64,000 bases of DNA from Acanthosepion lycidas. Its lineage: Eukaryota; Mollusca; Cephalopoda; Sepiida; Sepiidae. The notes beneath the pieces were generated by a model. It was given only the letters and a program-made list of their open reading frames with translations, was not told the DNA's origin and did no database searches. Made by a program: the position numbers and the translations under genes. The stretch is from NCBI GenBank assembly GCA_963932145.1, contig OZ010580.1, positions 38,176,855-38,240,854 on the forward strand. The letters run 5' to 3'. The stretch's first letter is position 1. The number at the start of each line of letters is the position of its first letter. Of the stretch, positions 43,010 through 54,717 are shown in pieces.

Positions 43010-44140
43010 AATGGGTCTCATGTTAAGGTTCTGGTTCCAGGCTCCAGAGAAAACCTTGAAAGTCTTGCAGAATCCCATGTCCAGTTTGGTAAGTGTTGGA
43101 GAACCAATATATTTTGTGGCAGGTGGCCTTTATCAATTTATTTTTATACTTTTATATACATTATCCAATCCAATTATTTATTCATATAAATTGTTTAGGA
43201 AAGAAATTAATACTGACTTGTATCTTCCCAAGAATGATGATGAAACTTCCATTTCAGGAATATTATTACTTAATATATTGCCTCGAAAAAAAAGACCAGT
43301 ACATAAGTAAGATAGTCCAGCTTGTATAGACATTCTCCTGAATGCTCTGTTCATATTTGTTTTCTGTGAAAAGATTACTGATGCTGCAGGTGCTTACCAG
43401 AGTGTAATGATTGGTCAGTGCATCTTGCAAATATGATGAACTTGATCTTCACTGGGTTTCTTGCCACAGTGGCTTTATGTCAAATTTTAAAAATTTAATA
43501 AAAAAAATGCTGAGAGACAGAACACATTCAACACATTACTGGATAAGAAAAGGTTCAAAGTTTATTTTAAAATTACACTTTGCAAACTGCAGTGCACATA
43601 ATGATTTTGTGTGTATTCTGGACATTTTAAGGGTTGACTCAAATTATAACAATTTAAATTTATACAAAATCTGAAAAAAAATCAACAAAAAAATGCGTTT
43701 TGTGTGTGTTTTATGTATATGTTTATATTAAAACACCTTCCAGAATTTAGGGCTCAGTGCAAAGAAAAACTCAAAATTCTGGAAGCCATTTTAATACAAG
43801 AGAAGCAACGAACATTAAATAAGGTATCTTTCTCTTTAAGGGATCCTACATTGAAGTGGGTATTAAAAAAATAATTCAAATACACATGAAAATTCAGATT
43901 GGCCATTTAAATGATGCTACCTTGAGTGGCTTGAAATTGGTTCCATCAAACAACGAAACACTAGAATTAACCAGTTACATAAACATATAGATAACACAAT
44001 TCTTGAAAATTAATGTAGCAACATTCCAAAGTAGTTGTGGGGATAGGATAAAAAAAAAATGACCTTTGGTAAATTTACCAATTATATAAAACAACTAATT
44101 CAGAAATTTGAAAAAGTTAATAAAAAATTATATGTCTGAT
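43010..44140. other. Spacer, no gene seen
   Basis: Frames of 99, 78 and 87 codons (43011-43674) have no recognisable domain. Confidence 0.4.
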
Positions 44141-44147
44141 TCAATAA

Positions 44148-44164
44148 GTTTTGCACCAACCTAA
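44148..44164. repeat. Solo right end of the 80-bp MITE
   Basis: TTTTGCACCAACCTAA followed by TA is the right terminus of the MITE family; the rest is gone. A hairpin element begins 2 bp later. Confidence 0.7.
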
Positions 44165-44166
44165 TA

Positions 44167-44451
44167 CAAACATTATGTCTGCTTATTTTGATCACAATCC
44201 TTTCATATTCATGAATATTTTTCCATATATTACAATTAAATGAGGCATGAAATGCACTGTAACAAGGAGAATCACTATTATTTGTCAACTACTTTACATC
44301 TCTTTCTGAAAAGATGGAAAGTACCTGAGAAATAAAAGTGATTGTCACTGTTACAGTTCATTTCTTGCCTCATTTAATTTAATTGAAATATATGGAGAAA
44401 TATCCGTGAATATGAAAGGATTATGATCAAAATAAGCAGATATAATGTCTG
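44167..44451. mobile_element. Long-arm hairpin MITE, 285 bp
   Basis: The left end CAAACATTATGTCTGCTTAT pairs with the right end, reverse complemented CAGACATTATATCTGCTTAT. The arms are about 110 bp (through GATCAYAATCCTTTCATATT and ATTAAATGAGGCA) around a spacer of about 65 bp. TA lies on both sides (44165-44166, 44452-44453). No coding capacity. Confidence 0.88.
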
Positions 44452-44523
44452 TAAGTTATTCAGTCAGAGATGCCTAAAAGAGAATTTGCTACCTAAATAC
44501 ACACACATATGTATATATATACA

Positions 44524-45817
44524 TCAGGTCATCCAATAAGTTCTGTCCAAAAGAAAACAAGTGACCAAATGTTATTAGGTTGGTGCAAAAATAATATCGT
44601 TTTTTTGATGTTAAAAAATACGTCAAAAAATGATATTATTTTTGCACCAACCTAATACATTTAATTACAGATTCAATCAACAATGTATTTTCCCTGATTA
44701 TCTATGACTTCCTTCCATCTATTAACAAGCTTACTAATTCCATTACAGTAAAATTCTTTTAGCTTTGATTCGAAGATCTCCTAAATGTCAGTTGTCTTCC
44801 TGTGTTACAAAAGCTGTTTCTTCCAAATGATTCTGTAAGCTATGAAACAGATGATAGTCTGAAGAAGTAAGATTGGGAGAATAAGGTGGATGAGGAATTT
44901 TCTCCCAACCAAGTTGTGTGTGGGGTCACGCAGTGTCCTGATGAAACATCACCGCTTTTCGATTCACTAGAGTAGGTCTTTTTTCCTCAAAGCTTGGTTC
45001 AAATGCTCTAATTGCTGACAGTATATTTGAGCATTAATTGTTGCATTAGGTGGTAAGAATTCAAAGTGGATTATTCCTTGATGATCCCACCAGATCTTGG
45101 CTGTGGCTGGGGTCCTTCCCCTTTACCAAACCACTGTCTACGATGCTTAACATTTCAATAAAAGATCCATTTTTCGTTGCCAGTCACAAGTCTATTCAAA
45201 AAAGGTGAAACAAGTTGGCGAGAATGGAGAGAAGAGCAGATGTCAACTCGGGATTTGAGGTTGTTTTCAGACAATTCATGAGGCACCCATTTTCCAAGTT
45301 TAGGAACTTTTCCAAGTTGTTGAAGATGACGATGAACAGTTGTATGGTCTGAACTGAGTACCACTGCCAATTCCTCAACTGATAAAGCAGGATTTTATTC
45401 AAGGGTTTCTTCCAGAAGCTTTTCATCAAATTCGACTGGACGTCCGGTTCGATCTTCATCTTCAAGGGTGAAATCTCCACCTCTGAATTTTGCAAACCAT
45501 CTTCTGCAAGTTCTTTCATTCACACATTCCTCTCCATAAACTGAGTGAATGTTTCTAGCTGCTTCAGCTGCTGAGTTTCCTTTCTTGAACTCATAAAGTA
45601 TTATGTGTCTCAAATGATTCTTGGGTACTTCCATGTTAGCAGGGTTTTAATCAAACAAAATTTAATTTTATTGTTCTCTAAAATAAAATTTGATCGGTTT
45701 AAATGCATCTAAACATAAAAATAATGTTCAGCTCCATTAGACATCCATTAAAAATACTCTTTAAATTTCGTTCATTTTAACAAAAAGTTAAAATTCGGAC
45801 AGAACTTATGGTATGAC

Positions 45818-45821
<4 letters not shown>
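44524..45821 (-). mobile_element. Mariner element with both TIRs, decayed transposase
   Basis: The ends TCAGGTCATCCAATAAGTTC (left) and, reverse complemented, TCAGGTCATACCATAAGTTC (right) continue to CTGTCC. TA follows the right end; the left duplication has decayed to CA. The minus-strand transposase starts at 45634 (MEVPKNHLRHIILYEF) with the mariner HTH region, including CRRWFAKFRGGDFTLED. After a stop near 45395 it continues with HTTVHRHLQQLGK and LVTGNEKWIFY at 45155: the first catalytic Asp of TGDEKW is now Asn. Later, VMFHQDTA and NLTSSDYHLF retain the other two Asp residues, but about nine codons between them are deleted. A MITE is inserted at 44575-44655. Confidence 0.9.
44575..44655. 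mobile_element. 81-bp palindromic MITE, nested in mariner
   Basis: TTAGGTTGGTGCAAAAATAA at one end and its reverse complement at the other. The inner arms differ slightly (TTTTGATGT against ACGTCAAAA). TA on both sides (44573-44574, 44656-44657). It belongs to the family of 32.1 and 21.9 kb. Confidence 0.95.

Positions 45822-45855
<34 letters not shown>
45822..45855. repeat. (TA)n microsatellite
   Basis: Pure TA tract starting at the mariner's right target duplication. Confidence 0.95.
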
Positions 45856-45859
<4 letters not shown>

Positions 45860-45860
<1 letters not shown>

Positions 45861-46088
45861 TATTTTGATTTTTCTTGTTAACCTGATTGATTTGAAAATC
45901 CTTGTAATTTAATTTTAATTTACAGGGTGAAATGATCATCATCAATATTATAGAGTGATCCTAATTCCTATTGTTTATAATTTATATGCTCTGTTTGAAT
46001 AAAACACTGAGGTTTCTCTGTGAATCAGTTTTAATATTTTAATTTATATTAATAGGATTCACTTCGATTATATATCAACTGGATTTCC

Positions 46089-46127
<39 letters not shown>

Positions 46128-46635
46128 ATGTGTGTAAATGTGTGCAAAATCATGGCTTTATTATATAATAAACATATGATTTAATGCAAATTTAGATAAA
46201 TTGTAGGGTTACAGTTAATTTCAGATTTTAATTTAAATTTTGCTTATATTTTTCTTACATCATTTTTATGAAACTTATTAATATTATTTTTATTTAATCT
46301 CTTCATTCTAGTTTTTGTTTTTCTATTTAAATGTCTTTATTTTTGTTGTCAGAAAATAAAATAGCAAAATAAAACTTCAAATATGATGAAGTAACGTAGG
46401 TTAATTTTAATTAATTTTCTTGTCATTATTGAACGTTATTCCATTCTTTTTCCAAGAAACTTATTCCATCAATTCTCATCATCCCATTTCTAGAACATAA
46501 GGTATTAATGCAATTATGAGTGGAAAGTATAATTAATACTGGATTTTTATTATAATTTTTGTATTAAATGCTGAAATTTAGGGTAATGATAATATTAGCT
46601 GTTCCTTTATAAGGAAACATTCAACATTCATTGAC
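45860..46635. other. AT-rich spacer
   Basis: It includes a (TA)n(TG)n tract at 46091-46135. No gene seen. Confidence 0.5.
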
Positions 46636-46639
46636 CGAG

Positions 46640-46935
46640 CAGGCAGTATTATTTTTGGTTGAAATTTATAAAACCTTTCTTGGAAACCAATTTTACAGCA
46701 AAATAAGTTTCTCAAGTCCAGTAGATGTTATTGCTCTTTCCAGTAGTGATGGGGATTTTCTTCCTAACCTTTTATTTGAAGTGGTATGAACCATCAACCT
46801 CCTGATTATGTTGTTATTTTCTCTTTTAGTTAAATGTGATATCCATTTTAATTGTTGCTACTGTTTAAAGATGTCAAGTGATATCGCTTTTGTTATTTAG
46901 TATTGTTCTTTGTTTTGGGATATGATGGGCATTAA
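46640..46935 (-). repeat. Unclassified repeat R3, single copy
   Basis: On the minus strand the ORF-like core reads LKWISHLTKRENNNIIRR, HTTSNKRLGRK, then LLERAITSTGLEKL. Flanks such as GGTTTTATAAATTTCAACCA and CTGCCTGCTCGGTCAATGAA match the 40.6-kb copy. Confidence 0.75.
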
Positions 46936-46939
46936 TGGC

Positions 46940-48120
46940 TTAACAGTTGATTTAAAATGAGGTCATGAATTTTCTTACTCTTTGAACAGCACTCTTTATA
47001 ATAAACAGAATTCCAGAATTTGCAAAAGATAAGCTTTAAATGTTTTCATTTCATTTAAATCTAATCAAACATCATCAAGAGTATTTTACTTTTAAAAAAT
47101 GCTTATGACTTCAGTTTCAGAGAAGTATGTTGAACCATAAATATTATAGCAATCTATGTAATGACCTTCCCATGAAGCTATCGTATGTTGTTTGTTCAAC
47201 TTATTTGACAAAAGGCCAACACTTGTCAAAATCTATGAAGAAATGTTTCAGGTATTTAATTTTCTTGTGATCTTTGCTACCAAAATGGCACTGGCAAAGA
47301 TCAGCAATGGAAAAAAAAAATGATGCCTATTGAATCAAATTGAATTTGTCACTCAAACCTGAAATATAAAACCAAAATGGGATCAAATTTTACAATGTCT
47401 AACAATGAAAAACAAGATTTTGCAAATGAAGTAAATTTGCTTTCGTATTTGTTAACAAATGTTGAGAAGCATTTTTTTTCACTTTATTTTCACTTTCAAT
47501 TTTTATTCATTAATTTTGTTGAGTATTTCTAATTGTGGATTGAATTCTTGTACAAAATTCAGCCATATAAAAAAAGAATTGTTTTGGAAAATTAGAGTCA
47601 CTTACTTATTCCTTGTTCTAATTAAAAAAAAAATCTTAACCAAATGTTTTTCATTTAAATCTTTAAGTTTTTGCCAGAGTTGCAAGATTTTTCATGGTTA
47701 ATCTTATTAATAAATCATACTGTAGGCAAATCTGTTTTCTTTTCAGGCTGAAACACAAATCATCTTAAAATCTACTTATAAATTTTTAAAGTTACCTTTT
47801 AATAAGTTTACTAGATTCATGTGAATGTATCTAAACAAAATTTTTCCTTTCCCTTTTGACTTTGCCTTTCAATTAAATAAGGTAACAAATTCTGATGATA
47901 ATTAAGAAAATTTATAAATGCTTTAATTAAATATTAGGAAACAAGTCCCAAATAATCAGTATAATAATAATATTATATAATATAGTATTAAAGATTAACA
48001 GTATAATAGTAGCAACATTCTCTTGGAATTGGCCCAATCTTAAAAGTTGCAGAGACCAATTAGAAACTTTTGGTGGGGTCTCTGCTTCACTACTAAAATC
48101 TGAGTCAAAGTTCAGACGTA
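46940..48120. other. AT-rich spacer, no gene seen
   Basis: An 80-codon frame (47459-47701) is low-complexity and has no domain. Confidence 0.45.
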
Positions 48121-48122
48121 TA

Positions 48123-49278
48123 CTGTATATTTTCATGTATAAGACAACCTTTAAATACCAAAAATCTCCCTTAAAAATTAGAGCTCATCTTATACTACAA
48201 TTCTAAAAAAGAAATCTTAAATTTTGAATGATGTTTATTGGTAGGCTAACCTTGGCCTCAGTGTGATAACCAATAACATATATGAAAAGATTCACATTGC
48301 CAAATAAACTAATAATAAAAGTAATAAAATCATTTCTACTGTTGTGGTAAACCCTCTTACAGTATAATGTACTCTTCCTCCTCTCATAAATACAAACTCC
48401 GAGAGTCGGATAAAGTGCACAGTGTGAAGTGGAGTAGAGTACTAATCTACTTATTACTAACACTATTGTTTTTTTCTTCAATATACTTTTTTCGACCGAT
48501 CTTCATCTTCCATGTCTTTGTTTTTGGCTCCTAAACAGGCCACAACAACTTAGCAACAAGGATTTGCACTTCATGGAGACTCAAAAAAAAAAATTTACCG
48601 TTGCCAGTGTCCACAACATTACCTTATATACTACTCGCATAACTTCATAGTGAATTGCCTATTCGAAGAAAAATTCCTTATCAATGAAATCAACTTGTAT
48701 TCATGCAAGCTCAGCTGAGAAAATGTGAACTTTGAGTTATGATTACATTCACAGCATCTTTAGCTAAACTTGAAATAATCATCATAGTAGTGTTAATTAT
48801 AGCAGTAATAACATTTAAGATAACTAGATAATTAGAAATTTAAACTGGATTTGACTGAATAAAAAAAAATGTTGCAAGTGGACTGTACTATTATCATACA
48901 TTATTGTACTGTTATTAGCAGTATTTTGTGATTGTCAATGAATTATAAGTAAATGGCCATTAGTACACCAGGCTAGTTTAGATATAGGAAAAGAAGAATA
49001 ATTAGTATTCACAAGAGACCATGTGATGAAACGTAAACAAAAAAATGGTTTTCCTTTTAGGGGATGTGTGTAGGAAAAAACTTTAAATAGAATTGGTTTT
49101 GTTATTTCATTCATTTTGAAATTCTAAGAATACAGTAACAACATTTCCAATAAAATCATCTTTATATAATCAATAAGCAGTCATCTTCTACTACAGGTAT
49201 AGGATAAATTCATGAAAAATTGTTATATTTTTTGACCTTGTCTTATCTAAAGGTTGCCTTATATATGGAAATATACAG
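48123..49278. mobile_element. TIR-bounded element, 1156 bp, no transposase visible
   Basis: The left end CTGTATATTTTCATGTATAA continues GACAACCTTTAAATA. The right end, reverse complemented, is CTGTATATTTCCATATATAA, then GGCAACCTTTAGATA. TA lies on both sides (48121-48122, 49279-49280). The interior is AT-rich, with one 92-codon minus frame (48203-48481) that I cannot assign. The ends and TA duplication suggest a Tc1/mariner/pogo-group element. Confidence 0.8.
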
Positions 49279-49746
49279 TATTTTAAATATTTGTCCTTTT
49301 AACTTTTACAGAGAATATTGAAACATAAATAATTTTCATTTTTGTTCTTTTCACTAAGAGCATGTGGAACCAAAACACCGAGCTTGATGACTTTCCCTAG
49401 TTTTTCTAAGGGGTTCTGCGTATGGCGCAGATTGTGATCTTTGTTAATTCCCAAGTTAAACACTACATATTTTTTTAGATATCTTCACAGCATTATATAC
49501 TTGCTTGGACCTCCATAACATTATGTGACATAAATGCACTTTAAATCCTGCTATTAGTGCAGTTAAGAAATTTGGAAATCTTGAAGCTTCATTCCCTTAA
49601 AAAACAGTGTCAAACAGATTATTTTTTTGCCTTGACACCAATATTATTATTTCAGTTACCCTCACTTTTCTGTAATGTTTACTTTTTTGCAAAGTGGTGA
49701 TTAGAATTAAAAAAAAAAATAAACATATGATGAAAGTAAGTTTATA

Positions 49747-49823
49747 TTAGGTTGGTGCAAAAATAATGAAGTAATAATGTCGTTTTTTGACGTATTTTTT
49801 AACATCAAAAAACGACATTATAC
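49747..49823. mobile_element. 80-bp MITE, right end lost, interior rearranged
   Basis: It starts TTAGGTTGGTGCAAAAATAA. A short extra AGTAATAATG follows, then TCGTTTTTTGACGTATTTTT with its partner arm CATCAAAAAACGACATTA. The terminal TTTTTGCACCAACCTAA is missing. Confidence 0.85.
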
Positions 49824-49824
49824 A

Positions 49825-50140
49825 TTTTTTGTTCTCGAGAATTTACAACAAAAATATTAAACACAATTTATTTATTAGATTGTTTATTTACAAGAATAAT
49901 TTTATATTTATGATTTACCAATTTATAAAAAAATAAATATGAATAAATGTTTTCATATTTATTTCTTAAATTTATAAACATTTACTAAGTTATTAAAATA
50001 TGTGAACCAACTATAAGTAAATCTTTATTATTTACCATTTTATAAAGTTTGAATCAACTGGCAATTAGTCAATATTTTGCCAACAATTCCAATAAACAAA
50101 TAAACAAATAGTGTAAATAAACAATCTAATAAATATTCTT
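49825..50140. other. AT-rich spacer
   Basis: Repeated AAATAAACAA-type phrases. No gene. Confidence 0.4.
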
Positions 50141-50144
50141 TATT

Positions 50145-50290
50145 ATTTTTGTTTTCAGTTCTCAAAAACAAAGAAAATACAAATTGACTTTCATATATTT
50201 AGGTTTTATTAAAATTCTTATCATCACTTTTTAGAAAAATAAATATTGCTGAGGAGTGAAGGTAGTTAAAATAATAGCAGTGTCAAAGGA
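50145..50290 (+). repeat. Interspersed repeat R2, copy 2
   Basis: It aligns in order with 20505-20665: TTCTCAAAAACAAAGAAAAT, TTTAGGTTTTATTAAAATTC, TTATCATCACTTTTTAGAAA and GTGAAGGTAGTTAAAATAAT. Confidence 0.75.
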
Positions 50291-50294
50291 AAAA

Positions 50295-51680
50295 CTGTTC
50301 TTTTGACACACTGCTTTTTTTTTTGTGGGAATGATGGTCCAAAATTGCCAGAAATTTATACTTTAATCCACTGTGTATACTGCTACTGTTGGGGAAAAAA
50401 CTAAGGTATATTAGTGTAGTCCAAATTTACTCTTAATAACCATATAAATTACATGTTACATTCATTATTAGAACGGTTTCCTAAAATTAGAAATTATTTG
50501 TTATTCAACATATAATGAATTATCTTCTTTTTTAATTCAAGTAGAAATGTAGAAAATTTCTCAGAATAAACCTCTCAAAATATAAACAGTCTAATAAAAA
50601 ACTATTGACATTTTAAGAATTTATAAGAAAATTAAAATCATTACTTGCCCTTTGTAAAAACCTGAAACATGATGTTAAATGCATGTTACGGGATATTGTG
50701 TGTGTTTGACAGGGACTAGCATAGTACCCTATCATGGGACGCAAGCATCAAGTTTAATTGGTTTAAAGCTGGCCCTATATTGGAAATTCAGACAAAATTA
50801 CTTTCAGTGTTGAAATTGTTGATTTACTGTGACAAGTATTGATAGAAAACTTATTTGAAAATAACACTTTAAATATTGTAAATAATAAATCTATTCAACA
50901 AATTTCCAAAAAATTTAAATCTGTTGAAAAATGTTGCAAATTAAAGAAAGCAAAAGTAAGTCATCGATTCAAAAGAGAAATAGTCATTGTTATTGACTTG
51001 GTAAGGGTAAAAGTTTACAGTACACTGGTTTTTCCAGTATCGATAGGTTGCTTAGAAAATCAGCATTTAAAATTTTAACTTTTTAACTGGAATCAGGTAT
51101 TGACCTTTGACAAAATTATTCCATCTAAGAAGCACACTGTTCATAGGTCTACCATGATCCAGGGTGGTAGCACCTGTTAGGGTCCCAGCTATGAGCAAAT
51201 AGTGAACCCCCAAATGAAAAAAAATATTAAGTACAAAAATATATATTTTATGGTAAAAATACCAGCAATACATTTTTATATAAAAAAATGACCAACAATA
51301 TATTTTATAGCAAAATGACCAAAAATACATTTTATCTGCAGTTGAAGGCATACAGTTGTGTTCAAAATATATTTAGTTGAAGCCATAAAATTATCTCCAA
51401 ATATTTAGATATCAGCATTAAATGACCCAGAGAGGTGTTGATATGCCATTAATCAAAATCAGTCAACCAACTTTCCTAATGAAAAATATTAACTAAGCAT
51501 AAAATAATTTGAACAGTTTAGAAAATTCTCTCCCTTAAAAAAGATTGACTATTCTAAAATTCTTACTGAGTTAAATATAGAATCTAGTCAACATTTCAAT
51601 GGTAATGTGTTGTAAACTAACCTTGCCACCTGTTAATAATGAAAGGAGTTCAGTCTCCACTGGTCCAACATATATACACA
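50295..51680. other. AT-rich spacer, no gene seen
   Basis: The frames 50839-51078 (plus) and 51067-51351 (minus) have no domain. A short tandem motif on TATTTTATAGCAAAATGACC occurs near 51250-51330. Confidence 0.4.
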
Positions 51681-51686
51681 CACACT

Positions 51687-51687
51687 A

Positions 51688-51720
<33 letters not shown>

Positions 51721-51727
51721 TATATAC
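51687..51727. repeat. (TA)n microsatellite
   Basis: Interrupted TA tract after a CA run. Confidence 0.9.
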
Positions 51728-51775
51728 TCGACTCTTCTGTTGAATTCGATGTATGAGGGTCAAGCAGATCAGTTC

Positions 51776-52075
51776 CTAGGAAACTGACAGCCCGACAACA
51801 GCACATGAGATTTGATTATAGTGGTGAAGGGTTCGTGCAGGACCATCCACACTTTTTGAAGGGTTGAATTCAGAGACTTGGTGCACTACATGCCACAAGG
51901 CCCCCAAACGACCTTCCGCAGGTTTTGAATTCAGAGTTGTCCTTCTCCTAGACCAGTTGCCATCCAAGGCTATAGAACCCAGTCTGTCCTGCTATTTACC
52001 CATATCTGAGGAAGAAGAAGAGGATTCACATCTTTCCCAAGGGTATTAGCACATAATGGATTCAACTGTAGAATT
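51776..52075 (-). repeat. tRNA-derived SINE, tail type D
   Basis: In reverse complement, the central block GATATGGGTAAATAGCAGGA and CAGACTGGGTTCTATAGCC is followed by a tail (CAACTGGTCTAGGAGAAGGA, CCTGCGGAAGGTCGTTTGGG) that also occurs at 57.7-57.99 kb. The head is truncated at about 52075. Confidence 0.8.
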
Positions 52076-52079
52076 TAAA

Positions 52080-52555
52080 TTTCTGTCTTTTTTGTGGAGA
52101 AGTCAAATTTGGGCTGAAGATGGCGAATTAGTCCTAGATTTATGTATTCTTTCTGGTTGTATTTTCACACACACGCATGTACATCTAAATAGAGTTAAAT
52201 AAATACTTAACCTCTCTCCTAGTTATTTGCTGTAGTTTTTCATTTAATTTTTAATGCTTAAATGCTTTTAAACTCAGTATTATAGTGTTTACGAATAACT
52301 TCAAAATAAAAAAGAAAGTCAATATCATTTTCTCTGAATTTGAAGTATAGTTAAAAGTTCTCAAATCTTTCAAAACATGTTTTGAATCCAGACATATATT
52401 CTCTTAAAAATAAATGAGAAAATTTAACTCAAAAAAATTAATAATAAAAAACAGTATCTTTCTACAGCCAACAATTAAACTTTGATCAGTATGTACAAAA
52501 ACTCAGGATGCTTTTTCATTTTTATGCAATTTTTCTTAGTTTTTATCTCGCATTT
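52080..52555. other. AT-rich spacer, no gene seen
   Basis: No structure that I can define. Confidence 0.4.
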
Positions 52556-52560
52556 TACTT

Positions 52561-52945
52561 TATGGCCATATCATGTTGAAACACCAGTTCCTATATGATC
52601 GATGAATTTAAGCAACATTAAAGCTGGTCAGTACCAGGATGGGGGATTGCTTGAGAGTATCAGGTGCTGAAATCTTGGATGTGTGGGTAGTGTAATAACA
52701 CAGGATTTGAAATCAGTGTGTCAAGTTCTAATTCCAGTCATGTTCATTATGTGCAAATAGCCTTGACAAAGATATGAATCCACCTCTTCCCACCCTCCAG
52801 CTATGGGCTAAATAGTAGGAATGGGATCAGTAAATCATTATTATCTCCAACAAATTCTTAGAATCTAAAAATATATTCTGGCTTTAAATAACCAGCAAAA
52901 CGTTGATAAGCTGTAAAAAATAAATCAAATAATCAATCAATCCTT
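52561..52945 (+). repeat. Composite SINE: 5S rRNA-like + tRNA-like head
   Basis: The 5S-like part (52561-52675) aligns end to end with eukaryotic 5S rRNA: GGCCATATCATGTTGAA, TTTAAGCAACATTAAAGC, GGTCAGTACCAGGATGGG and GAGTATCAGGTGCTG. A tRNA-like part (about 52681-52745) has AAGTTCTAATTCC as B box. The central block (AAAGATATGAATCC...CAGCTATGGGCTAAATAG) and tail type C (TCTGGCTTTAAATAACCAGC, TTGATAAGC, then AATCAATCAATCC) follow. The parent would have two internal Pol III promoters in series. Confidence 0.9.
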
Positions 52946-52949
52946 ATTT

Positions 52950-54090
52950 AAAAAATTCACTAAAATATGCTTGTTTCCATACATATCTTCATCCTTTGTA
53001 ATTACAAAATGATCTGAAAGCAAGGAGTTTGAAATACCTTTATGTGGCTCACATTTATACAAAATCTTATCTATGTCTGTTCATGAATATAATTTCACCT
53101 TGCAATTCGCCACACTCCTGGGTCCACATTTGTAATGTGTATTTTTACCTAATAAAGACCTAATAAATTTACCTAATAAAGACTCATTAATTAGATACAC
53201 CATGAATTACTTGCCCTTGATAAAAAAAACAATCTTATGTTTTGCATACACAGCAACAGGAAAAGTTTTAGTGAAACAGGAAACACAAGATTGATACATT
53301 AAAGAAAATATTTATATTTGTTCTTGTGTCAAGAGAGGAAACACGAGATGAAGCAATAGAAAATGACCATCTGTTGGGTGTTCAAATTTGGTTTGTACTA
53401 TTTATAAATCAGCAATAGGAATCACACTTGTGTAGTTGCTTTTATAAATCTCTAGAATAAATATCTATCAGAAACTTATATAAAATGCAAATTACAGGTT
53501 GTGTTTAGAAAAGCTATCTGTATATAAATGTACAATGCAATGAATTAATCATTGCTTGTAAACCCAAATTTATTATTATTTTGATCCATATACTCAAACC
53601 TATCCACACACTCACACACAGATACATGCATTCAAGTAATCATCACAATGATTTTGTCCACATGGCTCAAATCTTGACCCTCACAGCCCAGGAGAGTTCA
53701 ATCCTGATGAAAAGAAACAGGCAGTGTTATCATTATATGTCAAATATTGGTAATGGAAACTCTTCTCTTTTCCTCTTATATTATTCTTGCTTTCTTTGAA
53801 TTATGTCTTTTCTTTTATAACCCTCCTCTCTCTCTCACTCTTTAGTATATCCTGTCATTTCTTATATAATTCTTGCTTTCATGGCAATGACTATCATTCC
53901 TATCATTGTTCTGTTAAATTCTTTTCCCCAAATCTCTTGCTCTTTTCAGCCTTTGTCACTTCTCAGGATGTGTGATATTTACAAAGTTATCATTTGTCCT
54001 GAAAGGTGCTTAGAAATAATGGAAAATGTCCCCCCAGAAACTAAGCAAAATGAACTGTTAAGTAATAACTTACATGCCAATGAATGCTAA
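52950..54090. other. Spacer, no gene seen
   Basis: A small tandem phrase ACCTAATAAAGAC lies at 53146-53185. The stretch 53760-53960 is pyrimidine-rich. Frames at 53581-54090 have no domain. Confidence 0.4.
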
Positions 54091-54094
54091 ACAA

Positions 54095-54265
54095 TCTCTC
54101 CATAGATGAAGAAGAGACTTGAAGCAACAAAGAGAGAGTTGAAATTTCTGGGACACATAGTGAGAAAGTGGGCCAAAAAAATTTAACACTCACAGAATAT
54201 ACTAAAGGCAAGTAAAGTGGGGAGAAGCACTGGTTAAACTCTTTAAAGAACTTGTGTGAATGGAT
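54095..54265 (+). pseudogene. Scrap of a LINE C-terminus
   Basis: The reading MKKRLEATKRELKFLGHIVR, then KWA, resembles the 'RQLEFLGHIVRK' segment near the C-terminus of many LINE polyproteins. It then breaks. A later CVNGW could match the usual final CEWMG-type phrase. No RT core is nearby. Confidence 0.45.
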
Positions 54266-54484
54266 GGTAGAACAAAGACTAAAATGAATCATAAAAAGCA
54301 AAAATTTACTTTAACAGAAAATTATCAACAGCCACAATCATCCATGTTCTTAATGTAAAGAAAATGCTTTGTCTGGCACAAGGCCTAAAATATGGAGTGT
54401 GAAATCAGAATAAAAAAAAATCTTTTAGGACTCTCTTGCAAATGACTGATTTTTTTTTAACTTTGACAGAATCTTTTATAAATC

Positions 54485-54489
<5 letters not shown>

Positions 54490-54518
<29 letters not shown>
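54490..54518. repeat. (TA)n microsatellite
   Basis: Pure TA tract. Confidence 0.9.
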
Positions 54519-54717
54519 GTTTATATTTGTAAAAATAAAGAAGAAAAGAAAAAAATTAAAAATAATTTTTTAATAAAAATTATTCATTTTTTTTAATTTT
54601 TTAATTAAAGGGAGATTATTTGTTCTTATTTAAAACATGAATTTATATATTTATATTCAATATAAATGGCAATTTACATTAAAAAATAAACCATAATTTA
54701 CATTAAAAAGTAAAAAA

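Noticed and set aside
52561-52675. A genuine 5S rRNA gene
   Set aside because: It is too diverged, lacks a terminator at its end, and is fused to a tRNA-like unit and SINE body.
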